From: Saccharopolyspora phatthalungensis
GTDB taxonomy: Bacteria; Actinomycetota; Actinomycetes; Mycobacteriales; Pseudonocardiaceae
Length of the DNA stretch: 64,000 bases
Direction: 5' to 3'
NCBI RefSeq assembly: GCF_014203395.1
Contig: NZ_JACHIW010000001.1
Span: 2,959,501-3,023,500, forward strand
Shown here: piece after piece, positions 26,101 through 35,009 of the stretch
Numbering within the stretch: the stretch's first letter is position 1
Layout: each line of letters opens with the position of its first letter
Made by a program: the position numbers and the translations under genes
Notes under the pieces: generated by a model
The model's database searches: none
Told to the model about the DNA's origin: nothing
The model's input: only the letters and a program-made list of their open reading frames with translations

Positions 26101-27594
26101 GTGCAACGGCAAACGCGGGACCAGCGCAGACACCAAACCTCAGTGATCATCGTGGGAAGCGGTTTCGCCGGGCTCGGGATGGCGATCCAGCTCAAGCAGG
26201 CCGGGATCGACGACTTCATCGTGCTGGAGAAGGCTGTCGATCTCGGTGGTACCTGGCGGGACAATACCTATCCCGGCTGCGCCTGCGACGTGCCGTCCCT
26301 CATGTACTCCTTCTCCTTCGAGCAGAACCCGGCCTGGTCCCGGATGTTCGCCAGGCACGACGAGATCTCTGACTACCTGCAGCACTGTGCGGATAAGTAC
26401 TGGGTGCGCGACCACATCCACTACGGCGTGGTGTTCACCGGCGCCGAGTACGACGAGAAGGCCAGCGCCTGGCGGGTCTCCACGGCGGACGGGACCGAAT
26501 ACGTCGGCCGCGCGCTGGTGTCCGGCGTCGGTGTCCTCCACATCCCGAGCTATCCGGAACTGCCCGGCGTGGAACGCTTCGCGGGAGAGGTCTTCCACTC
26601 CGCGGAGTGGAACCACGAGCTCGACCTCGCAGGCAAACGGGTTGCGGTGATCGGAACCGGGGCCAGTGCGATCCAGTTCGTGCCGCGCATCGCTACGAAA
26701 GTCGCCCGGCTGCACCTGTTCCAGCGCACTCCGCCGTGGATCCAGCCGAAACCCGACCTGCCCATCCCGGGCGTTTTCCAGCGCTGGTTCCGCCGCGTTC
26801 CACTGCTCCAACGTGCTGCCCGCGCGGCACTGTACTGGATGCTGGAGGCTCGCTACTTCGTGGTGTTCAATCGCCGCCTCGGCGGGTTCTTCGAGCAGTT
26901 GTCCAAGCGCTACATCCGCAAGGTCGTCAAGGACCCGGGGGTGCGCGCTGCCGTGACGCCGGACTATGCCATGGGTTGCAAGCGGATCCTGCTCTCCAGT
27001 GATTACTACCCGGCGCTGAACAGATCCAATGTGGACCTAGTGACCAGTGGAGTGGGGGAGGTCCGGCCACGATCCGTGGTCACCGGTGACGGCCAGGAAC
27101 ACCCGGTGGACGCGATCATCTACGCCACCGGCTTCCACGTGACCGACGCATTCGCGCACCTGAGCATCGTCGGCCGCGACGGGCGAAAGCTGCAAGATGC
27201 CTGGCGCAACGGGATGGAGGCATACCTCGGCATCGCCGTCTCCGGTTTCCCGAACCTGTTCTTCTTACTGGGGCCCAACACGGGGCTCGGCCACAACTCC
27301 GTCGTGTTCATGATCGAGTCGCAGATCAACTACGTACTCGGCTTCCTGCGGTCGATCTGCCGCGACGAGGTGAGTCAGATCGACGTGCGACAGTCGGTTC
27401 AGGACTCCTTCAACGCCGAGATCCAGTCCAAACTCGCCGGCGCGGTGTGGTCGGTCGGCGGCTGCCGGAGCTGGTACCTGGACGAGAACGGCGTCAACCG
27501 CGCCATCTGGCCCGGGTTCACCTGGAAGTACTGGCTGCGCACCAGGAAAGCGGACATGGCCGACTACGAGACGACCGTCGGCCGATCCCGTTGA
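26101..27594 (+). CDS. FAD-dependent Baeyer-Villiger-type monooxygenase
   Basis: This 497-residue flavin monooxygenase has the FAD Rossmann motif IIVGSGFAGLGMA near residue 20. GGTWRDNTYPGCACDVPS, the Baeyer-Villiger fingerprint FAGEVFHSAEW and the NADPH Rossmann motif VAVIGTGASA follow. It would insert oxygen into ketones or hydroxylate nucleophilic substrates. The substrate is unknown. GTG 26101 is chosen because GAGGAGGAG lies 7 bp upstream. It is divergent from a TetR gene with a shared operator. Confidence 0.92.
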   Translation: MQRQTRDQRRHQTSVIIVGSGFAGLGMAIQLKQAGIDDFIVLEKAVDLGGTWRDNTYPGCACDVPSLMYSFSFEQNPAWSRMFARHDEISDYLQHCADKYWVRDHIHYGVVFTGAEYDEKASAWRVSTADGTEYVGRALVSGVGVLHIPSYPELPGVERFAGEVFHSAEWNHELDLAGKRVAVIGTGASAIQFVPRIATKVARLHLFQRTPPWIQPKPDLPIPGVFQRWFRRVPLLQRAARAALYWMLEARYFVVFNRRLGGFFEQLSKRYIRKVVKDPGVRAAVTPDYAMGCKRILLSSDYYPALNRSNVDLVTSGVGEVRPRSVVTGDGQEHPVDAIIYATGFHVTDAFAHLSIVGRDGRKLQDAWRNGMEAYLGIAVSGFPNLFFLLGPNTGLGHNSVVFMIESQINYVLGFLRSICRDEVSQIDVRQSVQDSFNAEIQSKLAGAVWSVGGCRSWYLDENGVNRAIWPGFTWKYWLRTRKADMADYETTVGRSR

Positions 27595-27676
27595 AGTTTC
27601 GCACGAGCGTTCGATATAGTGGTGTTGTCACTGTCGAACAGCCCCAACGGGGCTCGCCCTTGAGCAAGGGGTGACG

Positions 27677-28387
27677 ATGTCACCGCTGTCGTCTGACGAG
27701 CTGCGCGAAATCCGCGAGGAACTGACCGCCGGAACCACCCCGACGGTGTGGTTCACCGGTTCGGCCGTGGGCGTGCAGGAAGGCCGCTCCGGCAAGGTCA
27801 TCGCGCTCGGCGAACCGGCCGAGGGCGACTTCATCCAGGTCCGCCCGGCCGGTTCGAAAGACGTGCTGTCCTTCTCGGTCGCGGAGGTCACGAAGGTCAA
27901 ACCGTCCCGCAAGCGAACAACGCCACCCGAGCCACCGGCGAAACCCGCAGCCAAGCCTCGGGCGGCTGCTCCGGCCAAGCCCGTCGCTGGGCAGGCGAAG
28001 CCGTCGGCTCCCGCGAAGCCTCGGGCCGCTGCGGCTTCCACTCCCGCTCCGGCGACTGCCTCGGCGTCCGCGAAGCCGACCGGAGGTGCGGCGGCCCGAC
28101 GCAAACCGCGGCAGGCGAAGCCGATCGGTGGTGCGACGGTGACGTTGACAGCGGACCAGGAAGGGCAGTGGAGCGTCGAGGTCAGCACCGGAAAGAAGCG
28201 CGTAGTGCGCTCGACGCCGGTCGCGGCGAACGCTGTGGCGCAGGCGGCGAAAGCGCTGCACGCCGACGTTGCGGCGGCGGTGGAGCCACTGATCGATGCT
28301 GCCCGCGAACAGCAGCGGGCCCGAGTCGAACAGCTGCGCGAGGAGCTCGCCGCAGCGCAGGCGGCGCTCGACGAGCTCGCGAACTGA
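27677..28387 (+). CDS. DUF6319-like protein with Ala/Pro/Lys-rich linker
   Basis: This 236-residue cytosolic protein has a conserved N-terminal domain (residues 1-78, containing TPTVWFTGSAVGVQEGRSGKV and GDFIQVRPAGSKDVLSFS). A low-complexity Ala/Pro/Lys linker (about 80-150) precedes a C-terminal helical, coiled-coil-like segment (about 195-235). The N-terminus resembles the actinobacterial DUF6319 family as I remember it. No function is established. ATG 27677 has AAGGGG 6 bp upstream. Confidence 0.65.
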   Translation: MSPLSSDELREIREELTAGTTPTVWFTGSAVGVQEGRSGKVIALGEPAEGDFIQVRPAGSKDVLSFSVAEVTKVKPSRKRTTPPEPPAKPAAKPRAAAPAKPVAGQAKPSAPAKPRAAAASTPAPATASASAKPTGGAAARRKPRQAKPIGGATVTLTADQEGQWSVEVSTGKKRVVRSTPVAANAVAQAAKALHADVAAAVEPLIDAAREQQRARVEQLREELAAAQAALDELAN

Positions 28388-28813
28388 GCTTTTGGGCCAC
28401 GTCTTGCAAGGCCGGAGGACGTCAGAAGCACCTTTGCGATCGGGGCAGGGACTGCAGAACCGCGACTGGGCCCACAGGATCGCATGACTGTGTTATTGGG
28501 CTGCTGAACGCTGCTCTGAGCTGTGGGCCTCGCCACCACACGAGCGATCAACCCGGACCGGCACATTCTGATCTCTACCCGCGCCCCACCCGGGTGCGCT
28601 CGAAGCAAGGGAACCTTCCTGTCATCCGTGCTCGTGGCCGGGCTGCGTTTCCGCAGCATGGGAACCTTCCTGTCACGCAGCGTTCGGTTTCTCGCCCCTG
28701 GGGCGTCTTGATCGCCGAACCCTACCGATTCGAGGAATCGGGTCTGCGCCGCGTGGGGCTCGCCGCCGTGTAGACGACGCTCGGCGAGTTCCGGTGTGGG
28801 CTGAGCCGCCTGG
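28388..28813. other. Intergenic region with two repeat copies
   Basis: This is a 426-bp gap between convergent genes. Apart from two reverse repeat copies nothing is recognised. Confidence 0.6.
28603..28676 (-). repeat. Dispersed 22-bp repeat, two direct copies
   Basis: Reverse copies at 28603-28624 (TTGCT tip) and 28655-28676 (ATGCT tip) start 52 bp apart. Confidence 0.85.
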
Positions 28814-29968
28814 TCAGAATTCAAAGTCCGTGACGTCAGTTGTGGTTCGCTGGCCGCGGTCGGTCAGCGGAATCCGGTCATAGGCGGCGGGATCGAGCTG
28901 GTTGACCTGGCCGCTGGCGATCGACGACAGGATTCCGTCGAGTCCGATGTAGACGGCTTGGGTCAGCATCTCCCGATGCTGCTGACCGAGGGTCTGGGTC
29001 TGGCCGCGCACCTCGAACAACACCGCGCCGCTGCCGTTGAGCTGGAACGAACCGAGGCCGGTGCACGGCAGGTCGATGTCTTGCGGGTAGAGCGTGATGT
29101 TGCCGAAGTCGGGGTTCTGGATAGCTGCGACCTGCAGTGCGTTGTACGCGGCGACGTTGAGTCGCTGGGAGTACTCCGGCCGGTAAGTGTCGGCGAAATC
29201 GGCGTACTCGGCGCCAGCTGGAGTGGCAGGGTCGGTGACGAACTTGCCGGACAGGCTCATGGTCACGTACCGGTCGGTGCCGGCAACCGTGTAGCAGGCG
29301 CCTTGGTGGTGCAGGTCGATGTAGGTGTCGACTGCGCCGAACTCCGCCTGCAACGAGCGGTAGACGTCGCGCACCGCCTGCGTCTCCGGGCTGACGAACC
29401 ATCCTGGCTGATCGCTGGCACCGGGGAAGTCCTGCGGCTGGTAATCGAGGTTGGGGTTGTAGTCGCGGTTGATGTCGAAACCGGGCCGTTGCGAGTAGTC
29501 GTCGCCCTGCCGAGTATCGGTGTAGTAGTTCCACGCTGGCTGCGCATTCAGCAATTGCGGAAGGCGTGCCTGCACTTCCTGCCAGGTCATGTCGTTACCG
29601 CGTCGGTCTAGCGCCGACCCGTCCGGGTTGATCTTCGGCATCGCCACCACGGTCAGCTGATCGCGGACCTGCTTGGCTCGACTGGAATCCGAGGTGCCCA
29701 GGTAGTCAAGCAGCTCCAGGACGGCATCAGGGCCGGTTTTCTCGTTGCCGTGGATTTCGGCAGCGATGAGCACGACCTTGGGGCCGCTGCCGACAGTCGC
29801 GACGAACATGTCGCGTCCGCGGCTGGATTGACCGATGGTTTCCACCGCGATACGCCCCGCGCTGACCCGTTTGATCCGATCGAGCTCGACCAGGAGTTCG
29901 TCATAGCTGGTGAGCTCGGTGATGGGGTTCTCGCGTCGTTCCTCGCTGCACGGTGGCGGGGCCGCCAT
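28814..29968 (-). CDS. M14 zinc carboxypeptidase; signal peptide lies in another frame
   Basis: The catalytic domain is a metallocarboxypeptidase. Zinc ligands lie in EIHGNEKTG (His and Glu) and TYIDLHHQG (His), the substrate loop in GFDINRDYNP, and the catalytic Glu in LFEVRGQ. Read from ATG 29968 it has 384 residues and no export signal. Just upstream, starting at 30053 behind AAGGAG, another frame encodes MHRMRALALTTVVVGSAFV and then TTGTAPLHDGG, an obvious signal peptide. Skipping one base between about 29940 and 29985 would join the two. The true gene is therefore probably 28814-30053 and secreted, with a +1 frameshift or a base error. Confidence 0.8.
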   Translation of the reverse strand: MAAPPPCSEERRENPITELTSYDELLVELDRIKRVSAGRIAVETIGQSSRGRDMFVATVGSGPKVVLIAAEIHGNEKTGPDAVLELLDYLGTSDSSRAKQVRDQLTVVAMPKINPDGSALDRRGNDMTWQEVQARLPQLLNAQPAWNYYTDTRQGDDYSQRPGFDINRDYNPNLDYQPQDFPGASDQPGWFVSPETQAVRDVYRSLQAEFGAVDTYIDLHHQGACYTVAGTDRYVTMSLSGKFVTDPATPAGAEYADFADTYRPEYSQRLNVAAYNALQVAAIQNPDFGNITLYPQDIDLPCTGLGSFQLNGSGAVLFEVRGQTQTLGQQHREMLTQAVYIGLDGILSSIASGQVNQLDPAAYDRIPLTDRGQRTTTDVTDFEF

Positions 29969-30153
29969 CGTGCAGCGGCGCGGTGCCGGTCGTGGGAACG
30001 AACGCCGATCCCACTACCACGGTTGTCAGTGCCAGCGCTCGCATCCGGTGCATGCGGAACTCCTTGCCATCGCAGCAACGGCCCCAGCCAAGTCGATCTA
30101 CACCAAAGCCGCAAATTGGAAAGAAGTGGGTATCTCGGGCCTTTGGCTCCGGA

Positions 30154-30183
30154 TGGACAGATGACCGGTGCCGGGCCTATTAA
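30154..30183 (+). promoter_or_regulatory. Leaderless promoter of the MFS gene
   Basis: TGGACA (30154-30159), an 18-bp spacer and TATTAA (30178-30183) end 6 bp before the ATG at 30190. Transcription would start at or next to the start codon. Confidence 0.5.
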
Positions 30184-30189
30184 GAACAG

Positions 30190-31341
30190 ATGCGAGTCTC
30201 GGTCGAATCCGGTACCAGGGGCAGGACACCGTTGCAACTTCGGTCTTTTCGACTGTTGCTGGCGGCAACTGCAGGTGGCTTCGCCGGGTATGCGCTGCTG
30301 CTGCCGGTCGTCCCGTTGTGGGCGGTCGAGGGAGGCGCGGGTGAGGTTGCGGCAGGCGCAACGAACGCCGTCTTCATGCTCGTCACCGTGCTTACCCAAC
30401 TGAGCATGCCGTGGCTGCTCAAGCGCCTGGACCACCGCGTTGCTTTCGCGTTGGGCACGATGCTGATCGGCATACCGAGCCCGCTGTACGTTTTGTCCCG
30501 TGAGCTATGGCTGTTGCTCGGCGTTTCGGGTTTGCGAGGAGTCGGCTTCGGTCTGCTCACCGTGACTGGTGCAGCACTGGTGGCCGAGCTCGTACCCGCT
30601 GCTCAACGCGCCCGAGCAGCCGGCCTCTACGGATTGTCGGTCGGCTTGCCGAATGTTCTTTTCCTCCCAGTTGGTGTGTGGCTGACCCAGCAGATCGGTT
30701 TCGGTCCGCTGTTCTGGATCGCCGGGGCATTGCCTGTGGCTGCGGCCGCCGCAGTGCTGGGAATGTCGCGAGTGCGGGCCCGGGCCGCCGAGCCGGCTGG
30801 CACCTCTGCGTTCCCCCTCGCGTTGTTGCCGACTTGGACCGTTATGACCGCAGCAGCGGTCGCGGCAGGTGGCCTCGTCGCCTTCCTGCCGCTGGCTGTG
30901 GCCGGATCGGTGGCCCCGGCAGCACTGATGGCCTTCGGCGCCGCGACGATGCTGGGCCGTTGGGTCGCAGGGCGACTCGGCGACCGGCTAGGCCAACATC
31001 GGGTACTGGTCCCTGCCGTGGTGCTGAGCGGCTTGGGTACCGGCGTACTGGCGGTCGCAGCGTGGGGCGCCGATCCGTTGGCCTTGCTCGGCGCGGCTGT
31101 CTTCGGAGCCGGGTTCGGCGCGGTGCAGAACATCACCCTGGTCGTGATGTTCGAACAAACCGAGTCCGGGCCTGCCAGCACCGCCTGGAACATTGCCTAC
31201 GACGCGGGCCAGGGCCTCGGCTCGATCGGCTTCGGCATCCTGGTCACCCTGTCGGGATATCCACTGACCTTCGCGATCGCGGCGATCCTCGTCACCGTCT
31301 GCCTCCCCCTGGCCACAGCCCGCTGGGCCCGTAGGTGCTGA
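30190..31341 (+). CDS. MFS transporter
   Basis: This 383-residue major facilitator protein has about 12 predicted helices. Family-like stretches are LLLPVVPLWAVEGGAG after helix 1, ALVAELVPAAQRARAAGLYGLSVGLPN at the helix 4-5 region, and LGRWVAGRLGDRLGQHRVLV in the second half. It resembles small drug/metabolite exporters. The substrate is unknown. No ribosome site is visible and a -10 box ends 6 bp before the ATG, so it is probably translated from a leaderless mRNA. A reverse repeat copy starts 2 bp after its stop. Confidence 0.82.
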   Translation: MRVSVESGTRGRTPLQLRSFRLLLAATAGGFAGYALLLPVVPLWAVEGGAGEVAAGATNAVFMLVTVLTQLSMPWLLKRLDHRVAFALGTMLIGIPSPLYVLSRELWLLLGVSGLRGVGFGLLTVTGAALVAELVPAAQRARAAGLYGLSVGLPNVLFLPVGVWLTQQIGFGPLFWIAGALPVAAAAAVLGMSRVRARAAEPAGTSAFPLALLPTWTVMTAAAVAAGGLVAFLPLAVAGSVAPAALMAFGAATMLGRWVAGRLGDRLGQHRVLVPAVVLSGLGTGVLAVAAWGADPLALLGAAVFGAGFGAVQNITLVVMFEQTESGPASTAWNIAYDAGQGLGSIGFGILVTLSGYPLTFAIAAILVTVCLPLATARWARRC

Positions 31342-31681
31342 GAGCAAGGGAACCTTTCTGTCACCCGTGTCAGTCCAGCCGCCCGCGATCGGACCTGAGC
31401 GCCGCAGCATGGGAACCTTCCTGTCACTCATGTCCGCCTTGCTGTCGTTCACGGAGGTTCGGGGCAGGGGAAGCTTCCTCCGCCGATGTCGGGTGGAGGC
31501 GCATGCCTGCAGCGCAGTAAGGGAACCTTCCTGGCACCGCCCGGTGCGGTAGTGGTGTGTTTTTGAACACAAGTGAGGCTTGTTTTCCACCGGGGCGGAT
31601 TGCACTTCGGGAGGTGGATGTGAACAAGCTGGGACGACGCCCCGCCGCCCCAGCGGCTCAGAACCACCTAGAATCCGACGT
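31342..31681. other. Intergenic region with repeat cluster
   Basis: This 340-bp gap holds three reverse repeat copies plus a degenerate one, and the -10 box of the next gene (TAGAAT, 31669-31674). No gene is seen. Confidence 0.6.
31343..31537 (-). repeat. Dispersed 22-bp repeat, three to four direct copies
   Basis: Reverse copies lie at 31343-31364 (TTGCT tip), 31406-31427 (ATGCT tip) and 31516-31537, with a degenerate one near 31463-31480. Spacing between starts is about 54-63 bp. Confidence 0.82.
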
Positions 31682-32104
31682 GTGTTCCGCAGCCTGTTGA
31701 CCCCGCGTTGGCTGCTTCTGCATGTCCTGTTCGTCGTGGCCACGATCGCCACCGGTTTTCTGGCCGTGTGGCAATGGGACCGCGCGCACGAAGCCGGGGG
31801 AAGCTTTCAGAATCTCGGATACGCCCTGCAGTGGCCGCTATTCGGTGTGTTCACGATCTTCCTGTGGATCCGGCTGATGCGCATGGAAGGGAACCGTCAC
31901 CTGGGCGAAGGAGAACCGGAAACCGCCGCAGCGGCGACCCACGAGGGATCGGTTGGTGATGCGGAGACCGCGCCCGCGACGCGCCGGAAGCGGCCGCTGG
32001 TGCCGCCACCAGCGGCGCCGGTGGATGCTGAGGAGGATCCGGAGCTCGCCGCATACAACCAGTACTTGGCAGCATTGAACGAGACGGATCGGCGCGCTAG
32101 CTGA
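31682..32104 (+). CDS. Small actinobacterial membrane protein
   Basis: This 140-residue protein has two predicted membrane segments (LLHVLFVVATIATGFLAVW at about 11-29 and WPLFGVFTIFLWIRL at about 48-62). They are joined by QNLGYALQ, and an acidic, proline-rich cytosolic tail ends DPELAAYNQYLAALN. The N-terminus (RSLLTPRWLLLH) is reminiscent of SURF1-type proteins, but the rest is too short. A -10 box TAGAAT ends 7 bp before GTG 31682, so translation may be leaderless. Its 3' end overlaps the convergent gene by 8 bp. Confidence 0.7.
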   Translation: MFRSLLTPRWLLLHVLFVVATIATGFLAVWQWDRAHEAGGSFQNLGYALQWPLFGVFTIFLWIRLMRMEGNRHLGEGEPETAAAATHEGSVGDAETAPATRRKRPLVPPPAAPVDAEEDPELAAYNQYLAALNETDRRAS

Positions 32105-32477
32105 ACGTGATGTTGCCCTTGATCTCGCGGGCTTGGACCAGGTTGTTGACCTTGCCGTTGTTCACGTTCACCACGCTGTCGTCGGCGGCTGAAATTGCTT
32201 TGTGCACCTCAGCGCCCTGTGTGTGCAGCTGATCGGCGAACGTGGCGTCCTCGGTGCATACCTGATCCAACCGTTCGGCCAGGGCTGTGATTTGTGGCGG
32301 TCCCGCTGAGGGCTGCTCTGCGGCTTCGAGCGCGGCCTTCGTTTCGGGATCGTTCTGTGACCTTCGGCGCAGGAGCTCGCGGACTTTCGCCAGCGCCTGG
32401 GTTCCGGCTGCGCCCAGCGCGGTGGCGACCTGGCCGGCAAGGGCGGTGGCCAGGGAATCCAGGAACGGGTCGGTCAT
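32097..32477 (-). CDS. Putative Bell-type protein with C-terminal RHIM-like amyloid motif (BASS3-like)
   Basis: This 126-residue protein has two parts. Residues 1-95 form an alanine-rich helical domain (DSLATALAGQVATALG, VRELLRRRSQNDPETKAALE, ITALAERLDQV). The tail (about 103-126) contains VVNVNNGKVNNLVQAREIKG followed by NITF. That tail fits the Asn/Gly-rich, VQA-centred motif described for bacterial amyloid signalling sequences of RHIM-like type. The N-terminal part resembles the Bell domains that accompany them. By analogy it could be a cell-death effector seeded by an NLR-like partner, but no such partner is in the window. ATG 32477 has GGAGG 5 bp upstream. Confidence 0.62.
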   Translation of the reverse strand: MTDPFLDSLATALAGQVATALGAAGTQALAKVRELLRRRSQNDPETKAALEAAEQPSAGPPQITALAERLDQVCTEDATFADQLHTQGAEVHKAISAADDSVVNVNNGKVNNLVQAREIKGNITFS

Positions 32478-32755
32478 TTTTCCTCCGCGTGATCGACTCC
32501 GGTGGTCACCAAGTGTAGTGATCTGATCTGGGATCGTGGAGGAGTTGTTCCGGGCTAAGCCATTCGGTGCAACGTCACGTCGACCGGAGGATGTGATATC
32601 AACGAACCGACTGACAGCAAAGAGAGGCAAGTGCCGACTGGTTCCGCGAGGGCGAGTGTCGACGGGAGGCTCTCCAGCCGGTCGGTGGACTGGCGAGACG
32701 GGTCCTGGGTGGGCACTGCGACCCGCAGTCGGTCGTCAAGTTGTGTGGACACTTG

Positions 32756-34861
32756 GTGATTGGGGCTGGCGTGCGCAGCGGCGTGCTGTTGAAGATGTTC
32801 GGGCTGTGCGTCCTGGCCGGCGTGCTGGTGGCGGCGTTGCTGCTGCCGATGGCGACGGGTGCCGGGGCGATGGTCAACCAAACGACCGAGTCCATGTCCA
32901 AAATGTCGAGTTCCTTGGCCAGGCGGGACATGCCGCAGGTGTCGACCGTCACGGACAAGGACGGCAAACCGATTGCGTACTTCTTCAAGGACTACCGCAT
33001 CGAAACGCCGCCCAATCAAATCGCGGCCACCATGAAGGCCGCGATCACTGCGGTTGAGGACAAACGCTTCTGGGACCACGGTGGCGTCGACTGGCACGGC
33101 ACCATGCGGGCGCTTGCGACCAACGTCAGCAGTGGTGAAGCTGCGCAGGGTGCGTCCACGATCACCCAGCAGTACGTGAAGAACTACCTCGTGCACGTCG
33201 CGGCGAGCAACGCGGTGGAGGCCGAGAAGGCCAAGGAGTCCACGATCGCCCGCAAGCTTCGCGAGGCGAAGATCGCCGTCGAACTCGAGCACACCATGTC
33301 GAAGGAGGAGATCCTCACCGGATACCTCAACGTGGTGCCCTTCGGCAACCAGACTTTCGGCGTCGGTGCGGCCGCCCAGACCTATTTCGGCACCACGCCC
33401 GACAAGCTGACCATCGCCCAGGCCGCTTTGCTCGCCGCGATCGTGAATCAGCCCGGGTCGCTGAACCCCAACAGCAACCCGCAAGACGCGATGCAGCGGC
33501 GCAACCTCGTGATCGACCTGATGGCGGATCCGAACAACAACATCCGCATCACGAAGGAAGACGCGGAGATCGCCAAGCGGGAACCGCTGGGCGTCCTGTC
33601 GCCGCTCGGACGCCCGCCGAACGGCTGCATCGGCGTCGGCGACGGCACCACCGACGGTTTCTTCTGCACTTACGTCGTGGATTACCTCGAGCGGCTCGGC
33701 ATTGATAGCGACAATCTGAAGACCGGCGGCTACACCATCCGCACCACGCTCGACCGCAAGTCCACGGACGCGGCCAAGGCCGCCGCCGAAGCTCAGGTGC
33801 CAACCCAGACCGACGGCATCGCCAACGCGATGGCGGTCGTTGAACCTGGCAAGGACAAACACAAGGTGCGGGCACTGGTCGCCAACCGCGACTTCGGCAA
33901 CGACTCGAGCAAAGGCCAGACGGCCTACGACATCGTCAGCAGGGTGCAACCCTTCGGCGCCGGCTCGATCTACAAGGTGTTCACCGCTGGCGCCGCGATC
34001 GAGCAGGGCATGAGCATCTTCGAAACGCTCGACGTACCGCCGTCCTACACATCTCGCGTGTACAAGAACGGTTCCGCCCCGTACACCGTCAACAACGCCG
34101 AGGGCGTGCAACCCGGGCCGCGGACGTTGCAGATGGCGTTGGCCACGTCCCCGAACACGGCCTTCGTGGCGTTGCAGGAAAGGGTCGGTCTCAACAACGT
34201 CGTCGACATGGCCTCGCGCCTGGGGCTGCGGATCGGCATGAACAGGGTCAACACCAGCGGTCAGACCCTGAAGTCGGACGGTTCGAACGGCCTATCCCAG
34301 GCGGACGCGATCAAGAAAGGCAACCGGGGCGCATTCACCCTTGGGTACTCCCCAACCAGCGTGCTGGAGTTGTCCAACGTCGCCGCGACGATCATGAGTG
34401 GCGGTGTTTATTGCCCGCCGACGCCGATCGAAGAGGTCAAGGACCGGCACGGCAATCCGCTGCCGCTCAACGACGCCCCATGCGAGCAGGCCATTTCACC
34501 GCAGGTCGCGGCGGCGCTGGCCCAAGGGATGAGCAAGGACGACACGGACGGCACGTCCCGGACGGCAGCGCAGGCCGCTGGCTGGACCCGCCCCATGATC
34601 GGCAAGACCGGAACCACCCAGGAGCACAAGTCCGCCGCGTTCCTCGCCGCCACGCCCCAGATGGCTGGCGCGGTCCTCACCTACGCTGACGGCAGCAGCC
34701 CTGAGGGCATCTGTGACAGCGGTGGTGACGCCCCCCCGTTCCTCTGCGGCAAGAGCGGCGGCAACATCTACGGTGGCAAGGTGCCGGCTCGAACCTGGTT
34801 CGCGGCGATGACCAAAATCCACGAGGGTCTACCGGTAGCCCCGCTGCCGGGCACCCCCTGA
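32756..34861 (+). CDS. Class A penicillin-binding protein (bifunctional transglycosylase/transpeptidase)
   Basis: This protein of about 701 residues polymerises and cross-links peptidoglycan outside the membrane. A single membrane anchor lies near residues 14-35. The GT51 domain contains AVEDKRFWDHGGVDWHG and the QGASTITQQYVKN motif. The transpeptidase motifs are SIYK (in PFGAGSIYKVF), SPN (in LATSPNTAFVAL) and KTG (in IGKTGTTQEHKSAAF). Several extra cysteines sit in the periplasmic half. The start is uncertain. GTG 32756 or GTG 32771 keeps the anchor, and neither has a strong ribosome site. A perfect hairpin of two facing repeat copies follows the stop. Confidence 0.9.
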   Translation: MIGAGVRSGVLLKMFGLCVLAGVLVAALLLPMATGAGAMVNQTTESMSKMSSSLARRDMPQVSTVTDKDGKPIAYFFKDYRIETPPNQIAATMKAAITAVEDKRFWDHGGVDWHGTMRALATNVSSGEAAQGASTITQQYVKNYLVHVAASNAVEAEKAKESTIARKLREAKIAVELEHTMSKEEILTGYLNVVPFGNQTFGVGAAAQTYFGTTPDKLTIAQAALLAAIVNQPGSLNPNSNPQDAMQRRNLVIDLMADPNNNIRITKEDAEIAKREPLGVLSPLGRPPNGCIGVGDGTTDGFFCTYVVDYLERLGIDSDNLKTGGYTIRTTLDRKSTDAAKAAAEAQVPTQTDGIANAMAVVEPGKDKHKVRALVANRDFGNDSSKGQTAYDIVSRVQPFGAGSIYKVFTAGAAIEQGMSIFETLDVPPSYTSRVYKNGSAPYTVNNAEGVQPGPRTLQMALATSPNTAFVALQERVGLNNVVDMASRLGLRIGMNRVNTSGQTLKSDGSNGLSQADAIKKGNRGAFTLGYSPTSVLELSNVAATIMSGGVYCPPTPIEEVKDRHGNPLPLNDAPCEQAISPQVAAALAQGMSKDDTDGTSRTAAQAAGWTRPMIGKTGTTQEHKSAAFLAATPQMAGAVLTYADGSSPEGICDSGGDAPPFLCGKSGGNIYGGKVPARTWFAAMTKIHEGLPVAPLPGTP

Positions 34862-34877
34862 CTTTAGCCAAAACCGC

Positions 34878-34924
34878 AGCAAGGGAACCTTCCGGTCGGC
34901 CGCAGACCGGAAGGTTCCCTTCAT
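34878..34924. repeat. Facing repeat pair forming a perfect 17-bp hairpin
   Basis: AAGGGAACCTTCCGGTC (34881-34897) and its exact complement (34905-34921) flank a 7-base loop. It starts 20 bp after the PBP stop and probably acts as its terminator. Both copies share the unusual CCGGTC inner end and the AAGGG/CCCTT outer end. Confidence 0.85.
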
Positions 34925-35009
34925 CGTCTCCGGCTGAGGTATCGAGCGCCATTGCTCGCCGTTGTCCGGTACTCAGCAGACATTCAGCAAGAGTTGGCAA
35001 AATGCCGAC

